From contig NZ_CP029210.1 in the NCBI RefSeq assembly GCF_003100395.1, forward strand, positions 2,170,001 to 2,234,000: a stretch of DNA of 64,000 bases. The letters are read 5' to 3'. A program made the translations under genes and the position numbers. The notes beneath the pieces are model-generated. The model did no database searches. It saw only the letters and a list, made by a program, of their open reading frames with translations, and had not been told where the DNA came from. This document shows, piece by piece, positions 59,901-64,000 of the stretch. Positions within the stretch are counted from its first letter, which is position 1, and each line of letters starts with the position of its first letter. The DNA is from Aquabacterium olei. Lineage in GTDB: Bacteria; Pseudomonadota; Gammaproteobacteria; Burkholderiales; Burkholderiaceae_C.

Positions 59901-62900
59901 CCTGTGTGGTGTTCAGTGCCACGATCTGGGCCGTGTTCAGGGCCGCAATGCCCGACGTGCTGAGGCCCTTGAGGGCGACGGCATCGACTGCGCCAATGTC
60001 CGACGTCTCGATGGCCGCCACCTGCGCGGTGTTGAATGCGGCCAGCTGGTTACGGGACAGCGCCGCGATCTGGGCACTGTTGAGGGCCGAGACGTCCTCA
60101 GGCTGCAGGCCACCGATCTGCGTGGTGGTCAGCGCAGCAACCTGGGCGGTCGAGAGCGCCGCCACCTGGGCGGTGTCCAGCGCAACGATCTGAGCGGTGC
60201 CCAGGCTCACCACCTGCGCGGTGGTCAGCGCGCGGATCTGGGTCGACCCCAGCGCGGCCACGTCGGCGGTTTCCATCGCGGCGATCTGGGTCGTGCTCAG
60301 GGCAGCGACCTGCGCCGTGTTCAGCGCGGCAACCTGCGCGCTGGTCAGCGCCTGGATGGCATCCGTGCCCAGCGCACGCAGCGCAGCGGTGCTCAGAGCC
60401 CGCACATCGGTGGTCTCCATGGCCGCCAGTTGGCTCGTGCTCAGGGCAGCCACTTGCTGCGACGACAGGTTCGCAACCTGCACCGAGGTCAGCGCCACCA
60501 CATCGGCAGTCTCGAGTGCCGCCATCTGGCTCGTGGTCAGGGCAGCGACCTGCGCGGTCGACAGGTTCGCCACCTGGTCGGACGTGAGGGCTGCGATGGC
60601 AGCCGAGCCCAGTGCGCGCAGCGCGGAGGTCGACAGCGCACGGATGTCCGTGGTCTCGATCGCCGCAACCTGCTGCGTGTTGAGCGCAGCGACCTGGGCG
60701 CTTCCCAGCACCGCGATCTGGGCGCTGTTGAAGGCTGCAATGTCCTCGGCCTCGAGCGCGGCGACCTGGGTCGTGGTCAACACCGCGACCTGGTTGGTGC
60801 CCAGCGCAGCCAGTTGCGTGCTCGTCATCGCACCGATCTGAGCCGAGGTCAGCGCAGTGGTCTGGGCCGTGGTCATGGCCCGCAGCGCACCGGAGCTCAG
60901 AGCCGAGATGTCGCCCGTTTCAAAGGCGGCCACCTGGGCGGTTGTCAGGCTGGCGACCTGCGCGCTTGTCAGCACAGCCACCTGGGCACTGCTCAGGGCG
61001 GCCACGCCTTCCGGGGTCAGGCCACGCAGGGCCTGTCCGGACAACGCCTGCAGGTCTGCCGTCTCCAGGGCTGCAGCCTGGGCCGTGTCCAGGGCAGCCA
61101 CCTGGCTGCTGGTCAGCCCGGTCACCTGCACGCTGGTCAAGGCCACGATGTCGGCAGTGGACAGCACGGCCACCTGTGCCGACGTGAGCGCCGAGAGCTG
61201 CGCGCTGCTGAGGTTGGAAAGTTGCTCGGTGTTGAGCGTCTGGATGCCGGTCGTGCCGATGGCGCGCAGGGCGGCGGTATTCAGCCCGCGGACATCGCTC
61301 GTTTCGATGGCCTGCAGTTGCGCGGTGGTCAACGCGGCGGCCTGCGTCGAGGACAGGGCGCCGAGCTGGCGGCTGTCCATCGCCGCAATGTCAGCGGTCT
61401 CGATCGCAGCGACCTGCGTGCTGCTCAGGGCACTCACCTGCTGAACGCTGAGCGCTGCGACCTGGTTGGTATCGAGCGCCGCGATCTGCGCGGTGGTGAA
61501 GGCAGCCAGCTGAGCCGTGCGAAGGGCCTGGATCTGTGTCGAGTTGAGAGACGCCAGGTCACCGGTCTCGATGGCGGCCACCTGTGTCGTGCTGAGGGCA
61601 GCCAACTGGGTCGTGGTCAGCGAGCCGACCTGCAGGCTCGACAGAGCCGCGATGGCGGCCGTACCGAGCGTCTGCAACCCAGACGTGGTGATGGCGCGGA
61701 GGTCCTCCGTCTCCATGGCCGCCAGCTGGGCCGTGGTCAGAGCGGCCACCTGGTTGTTGGCCAGCGCGGCGATCTGCGACGTGGTCAGCGCCGCCATGTC
61801 GCCGGTTTCGATGGCAGCAACCTGTGCGGTGCTGAGGGCGCCGATCTGGCCGGTGGTCAACGCAGCCACCTGTGCGCTGGTGAGCGCGGCCACGTTGGCC
61901 GTGCTCAGGCCACGCAAGGCGGCCGCGGAAAGCGCCCGCACATCGTCATTGCCCAGGGCCACAACCTGGTCGGCGCTCAAGGCGGCGACCTGAGCGCTGG
62001 TGAGCGCGGCGACCTGGGTGCTGTTGAGGGCAGCGATGTCATCGGTCCCCAACGCGCCGATCTGGCTTGTGCGCAGGCTGGCGATCTGCCCGGAAGTGAG
62101 GGCTGCAACCTGGGTGGCGCTCAAGGCACCGATCTGGTCCGCACTCAAGGCCGTCAGCTGTGCCGGCGACAAGGCGCGCAGCTGCACGCTGTCCAGCACG
62201 GCGAGGTCAGCAGTTTCTACGGCCTGCAGTTGGCCTGTGGTGAGCGCCGCAATCTGGGTGCTGCCCAAGGCGGCGACCTGCGTGGTGGTCAGCGCCGCGA
62301 CAGCCGATGTGGACAGCCCCTGCAGGGCAGCGGGCGTCAGCGTCCGCAGATCGGCCACCTCGATGGCCTGAACCTGCGCGGTGGTGAGGCCGGCCAGCTG
62401 TGCACTGCTCAGTGCAGCAGCCTGCGAGCCAGTCAGTGCGGCGATGTCAGCCGTTTCCATGGCACCGAGCTGTGTGCGGGTGAGCGCGGCCACCTGGGTG
62501 GTGGTCAGCGCCTGAACCTGATCGGTCTCCAACGCAGCCAGCTGTGCGGTCCCCAGCGACCGCAGCGCGGTGCTGCCGATCGCCTGGAGGGCCGCTGTGC
62601 CCAACGCGGCGGCCTGAGCCGTGCTGAGGGCCGCAACCTGGGCGCCACTCAGAGCCGTCGCCTGCACCGAGGTCAGGGCACCGATGTCACTGGTGGTGAG
62701 CGTCGCGATCTGCTGGGTGCTCAGGGCGGCGACCTGCTGCGTCGTCAGCGCGGCCACCTGGTCGGTGCCGAGCGCCAGCACGCCTTCCGTACCCAAGGCA
62801 CGCAGCGCAGCCGCACTCAAGGCCTTGATGTCGCCCGTTTCGATGGCGGCGATCTGGGCGGTGGTCAGCGCCTGTGCTTGCGTGCTGGTCAGGGCGCCAA

Positions 62901-64000
62901 TCTGGGCGCTGTCCATGGCCGCCACGTCGGCGGTTTCGATGGCTGCGATCTGTGCTGTGTTCAGCGCAGCGATCTGACCGCTGCTCAGGGCAGCAATCTG
63001 GCTGGAATGCAGCGCGGCGATCTGCGCCGTGGTCATGCCAGCCAGCTGAGCGCTGCTGAGCGCACGGAGCTGGCCGCTCGAGAGCGCGGCCAGGTCGGCC
63101 GTTTCAATGGCCGCCAGTTGCGCGCTGCTCAGGCCCGCCACCTGCATGCTGGTGAGGGCGCCGATCTGGCTGCTGGACAGCGCGACGATGGCATCGGTAC
63201 CCAGGGCGCGCAACGCGACCGTGCCGAGTGCGCGCAGGTCTTCCGTCTCGACCGCCTGGATCTGGCTGGTCGTGAGCGCGGCCGCCTGTGCGGAGGTCAT
63301 GGCCTTCATCTGGTCGACCGTGAGGGCCGCGACATCGGCGGTCTCCATGGCGGCGACCTGCGCGGTGCTCAAGGAAGCGACCTGCGCGGTGGTCAGGCTC
63401 GCCACCTGCTGGGTGGTCAAGCCTGCAATCGCCGCGGTGCCCAGGCCACGCAGAGCAGCGGCAGACAGCGCACGCAGGTCCTCGGTCTCCATCGCCACGA
63501 GTTGCGACGTGCTCAGGGCAGCGACTTGAGCGCTGCCCAGGGCCGCCGCCTGCGCGGTCGTGAGGGCCGCAACGTCCTGCGTCTCCATCGCAGCGATCTG
63601 CGAAGTCTGCAGGCTGGCGATCTGGCCTGTGCTCAGCGAGGCGATCTGGCTGCTGCCCAACCCGACGATCTGTGCCGTGGTGAGCGAGGCAATCTGTGCG
63701 CTGCCCAAGCCCTTGAGCTGGTCTGCCGTGAGGACAGCCAGGTCACCGGTCTCGATGGCGGCCACCTGAGCGGTCGTCAACGCGGCCACCTGGGCGCTGC
63801 TCAGCGCAGCCACCTGCTCGGTCGACAGCGCAGCGATGACGGACGTCGTCAGGCCGCGCAAGGCCGCGGTGCTCAAAGAGCGGACGTCCAGCGACTCGAC
63901 CGGTTGAATCTGGGCGGTCGACAAGGCGGCCAGTTGGGCGCTGTTCATGACCGCCATCTGGCTGGAGGTCAGGGCGGCAACGTCCTGCGTTTCCATGGCC
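56938..64000 (-). CDS. Giant octapeptide-repeat protein with C-terminal EF-hand-like module (partial, N-terminus outside window)
   Basis: At least 2352 residues, continuing past the right edge: the Met at 63996 is inside a repeat unit and the frame stays open to 64000. Counting from that Met, residues 2-2097 are 262 tandem octapeptides, [ST]-[ST]-x-Q-[VIL]-x-[AS]-[LIM], in one unbroken register. Residues 2098-2352 form a non-repetitive end: SPIVLDLDGNGIQTL, GWVGGNDGLLVMD, then three EF-hand-like calcium loops (2147-2158, 2183-2194, 2205-2216), a Ser/Thr/Ala-rich tail and a closing DPNKNLLI. The SPI.LDLDGNG...GWVG.NDGLLV..NGDG.I.DGRELFG arrangement is known from RTX-type secreted adhesins and hemolysins, which leave by type I secretion; secretion and adhesion here are inference. 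No signal peptide can be assessed. I know no named family for the repeat. Confidence 0.8.
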   Translation of the reverse strand, partial: AMETQDVAALTSSQMAVMNSAQLAALSTAQIQPVESLDVRSLSTAALRGLTTSVIAALSTEQVAALSSAQVAALTTAQVAAIETGDLAVLTADQLKGLGSAQIASLTTAQIVGLGSSQIASLSTGQIASLQTSQIAAMETQDVAALTTAQAAALGSAQVAALSTSQLVAMETEDLRALSAAALRGLGTAAIAGLTTQQVASLTTAQVASLSTAQVAAMETADVAALTVDQMKAMTSAQAAALTTSQIQAVETEDLRALGTVALRALGTDAIVALSSSQIGALTSMQVAGLSSAQLAAIETADLAALSSGQLRALSSAQLAGMTTAQIAALHSSQIAALSSGQIAALNTAQIAAIETADVAAMDSAQIGALTSTQAQALTTAQIAAIETGDIKALSAAALRALGTEGVLALGTDQVAALTTQQVAALSTQQIATLTTSDIGALTSVQATALSGAQVAALSTAQAAALGTAALQAIGSTALRSLGTAQLAALETDQVQALTTTQVAALTRTQLGAMETADIAALTGSQAAALSSAQLAGLTTAQVQAIEVADLRTLTPAALQGLSTSAVAALTTTQVAALGSTQIAALTTGQLQAVETADLAVLDSVQLRALSPAQLTALSADQIGALSATQVAALTSGQIASLRTSQIGALGTDDIAALNSTQVAALTSAQVAALSADQVVALGNDDVRALSAAALRGLSTANVAALTSAQVAALTTGQIGALSTAQVAAIETGDMAALTTSQIAALANNQVAALTTAQLAAMETEDLRAITTSGLQTLGTAAIAALSSLQVGSLTTTQLAALSTTQVAAIETGDLASLNSTQIQALRTAQLAAFTTAQIAALDTNQVAALSVQQVSALSSTQVAAIETADIAAMDSRQLGALSSTQAAALTTAQLQAIETSDVRGLNTAALRAIGTTGIQTLNTEQLSNLSSAQLSALTSAQVAVLSTADIVALTSVQVTGLTSSQVAALDTAQAAALETADLQALSGQALRGLTPEGVAALSSAQVAVLTSAQVASLTTAQVAAFETGDISALSSGALRAMTTAQTTALTSAQIGAMTSTQLAALGTNQVAVLTTTQVAALEAEDIAAFNSAQIAVLGSAQVAALNTQQVAAIETTDIRALSTSALRALGSAAIAALTSDQVANLSTAQVAALTTSQMAALETADVVALTSVQVANLSSQQVAALSTSQLAAMETTDVRALSTAALRALGTDAIQALTSAQVAALNTAQVAALSTTQIAAMETADVAALGSTQIRALTTAQVVSLGTAQIVALDTAQVAALSTAQVAALTTTQIGGLQPEDVSALNSAQIAALSRNQLAAFNTAQVAAIETSDIGAVDAVALKGLSTSGIAALNTAQIVALNTTQVASLTTSQVAAIETDDIVAMTSAQFGALTSAQVAALGTTQLAAIESRDIGALSTAALRVISTDAIVSLSSEQIAAVTTAQIASLGSSQVAAFETRDIAALSSAQVGALSAAQVGALNSEQVVAIETRDIGALTPAALRAVTTLAVANLATDQVAALTTNQVAGMGTAQVAALSTAAIVALSTTQAAVLTAGQIGALRTDQVAAMQTEDLRAISTTAIRQLNTEGIVALDSAQVAALTTDQVAALSTVQLAAIETADIGALSSAHIRALASVQIQGLTTAQVAALTTTQVAALTTAQVAALKTTQIAAMETEDVKALTSTQFAALSSTQVQALDTAQIGAIETADLRALSTQALRGFGTSAIAALDTAQVAALTTSQVASLTTSQLRAIETADIAALTSAQMATLGSTQVAAFTTAQIAAIQPADLAALSTTALAGVNTAGMVALDSAQIAALTTAQLVSLTTAQLRAIETADIPALTTAQVAAFDTRHVAALTTAQIVAMDTADLQVLSTQAVRGLSTDAIGALHTEQVVAFTSAQLNALTSSQILALNTDQVDSLTTAQIAGLSVAQIQAMDTTQISSFTTEQIRVLQSAQVAALAPEDLKAFEADQIGALTSTQAAALSQVQVAAIDTADVASFSTAALRALSTSAIQALGTDAFESLNSSQIVALTTAQIVALSPTQFATLSTDEIAAMTTAQVGALSTTQLGALDMDQAAAFTGAQLSAMTAQQQGALAAISPIVLDLDGNGIQTLLASEGVNFDLMGNGLSRQVGWVGGNDGLLVMDHNGDGIINDGRELFGSGTRDAEGRHIGNGFDALRALDTDGDGRLSAGDAAFSQLQVWVDANRDGISQAHELRSLADLGIVSMDLGATRGTEVDNGNLLGLVSSYTTTQGDTRALVDVWFAKSTASEPPVVTSDLLADHGEVDGLAQLSNEAVAGSSSVTSTQTASATPTEAPAGTADSTASDTHVSLVSDPLKGLLDDPNKNLLI
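57706..63993 (-). repeat. Array of 262 tandem 24-base (octapeptide) repeats with 10- and 17-unit superperiods
   Basis: 6288 bases of in-frame repeats. Three-unit signatures, roughly [E/D]TxD[LIV]RAL + xTxALRxL + xTxxIxAL, begin at units 5, 22, 32, 49, 69, 86, 96, 113, 123, 140, 150, 167, 177, 187, 197, 214, 224, 234 and 250. Spacings are 10 or 17 units, except 20 (49-69, split 10+10 by a weak signature at 59) and 16 at the end. Unit DNA sequences differ at many synonymous sites, so the array is old or selected rather than freshly amplified. Further units lie beyond the right edge. Confidence 0.9.

Noticed and set aside
57706..63993. CRISPR array or non-coding satellite
   Set aside because: The 24-bp units are contiguous without spacers, differ at synonymous sites and encode one uninterrupted frame with a defined C-terminal domain.
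57706..63993. TAL-effector-like or classical RTX nonapeptide repeats
   Set aside because: LTxxQVxAI looks like the start of a TALE repeat, but the period here is 8, not 33-34, and there are no specificity residues. RTX repeats need GGxGxD, which is absent.
1..64000. tRNA genes, insertion sequences, phage genes or attachment sites
   Set aside because: I looked for tRNA-like T-loops, transposase motifs and flanking repeats and saw none; a tRNAscan or ISfinder run would settle it.

Overview
This is a high-GC, densely packed chromosomal segment from a betaproteobacterium. The order Burkholderiales, perhaps an Aquabacterium/Ideonella/Rubrivivax-like lineage, is an inference from protein character and gene order (mog-darP-pmbA; perM-hda-HAD-pcnB-folK; nasA-ybiB; etfB-etfA-acyl-CoA dehydrogenase). 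I saw no tRNA or rRNA genes, insertion sequences, phage genes or CRISPR arrays, and most of the window is ordinary core genome.

Layout. 0-7.8 kb: molybdopterin adenylyltransferase, ribosome-assembly factor DarP, PmbA, a TRAP transporter whose binding protein is encoded apart from and convergent to its permeases, and small enzymes. 7.9-13.8 kb: rpsU with a clear terminator and a structured leader, then a minus-strand operon joined by four-base stop/start overlaps (perM, hda, HAD, pcnB, folK). 14-18 kb: plsY, a membrane-anchored glutaredoxin, yciO, an rnm-type PHP nuclease and dcd. 18-23.4 kb: assimilatory nitrate reductase (FAD reductase plus NasA) behind a near-consensus sigma-54 promoter with two NtrC-type sites, followed by ybiB. 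23.4-33.2 kb: an EamA exporter, a fused indolepyruvate ferredoxin oxidoreductase, an aldo/keto reductase, gshA, hisC and a bestrophin-type channel. 33.2-41.5 kb: a minus-strand signalling block (ybhB-like, ridA, histidine kinase, LuxR-type regulator, PAS-GGDEF-EAL, degenerate receiver, GAF-PAS-PAS-GGDEF). 41.6-48.4 kb: nemR-like/nemA, a MAPEG protein, yceH, an SGNH hydrolase, a UbiA-type prenyltransferase, DUF1415, MOSC and an isolated ureD. 48.5-56.9 kb: a response regulator with a hybrid kinase, nitronate monooxygenase, acyl-CoA dehydrogenase, etfA, etfB and murI.

The outstanding feature is 56.9-64.0 kb. A very large gene runs off the right edge. It encodes 262 consecutive octapeptides (consensus [ST]-[ST]-x-Q-[VIL]-x-[AS]-[LIM]) without a single register slip, and ends in an EF-hand-like calcium-binding module of the kind found on secreted RTX-type proteins. 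The octapeptides are organised into higher-order blocks of 10 and 17 units (80 and 136 residues). I do not recognise this architecture as a named family.

Functional themes. Molybdenum cofactor use recurs (mog, nasA, MOSC). The nas genes look nitrogen-regulated. The cyclic-di-GMP block contains a synthase, an intact phosphodiesterase and a two-component system, with candidate regulator sites between the regulator gene and the phosphodiesterase gene. The etf genes sit with an acyl-CoA dehydrogenase and can pass its electrons to the quinone pool.
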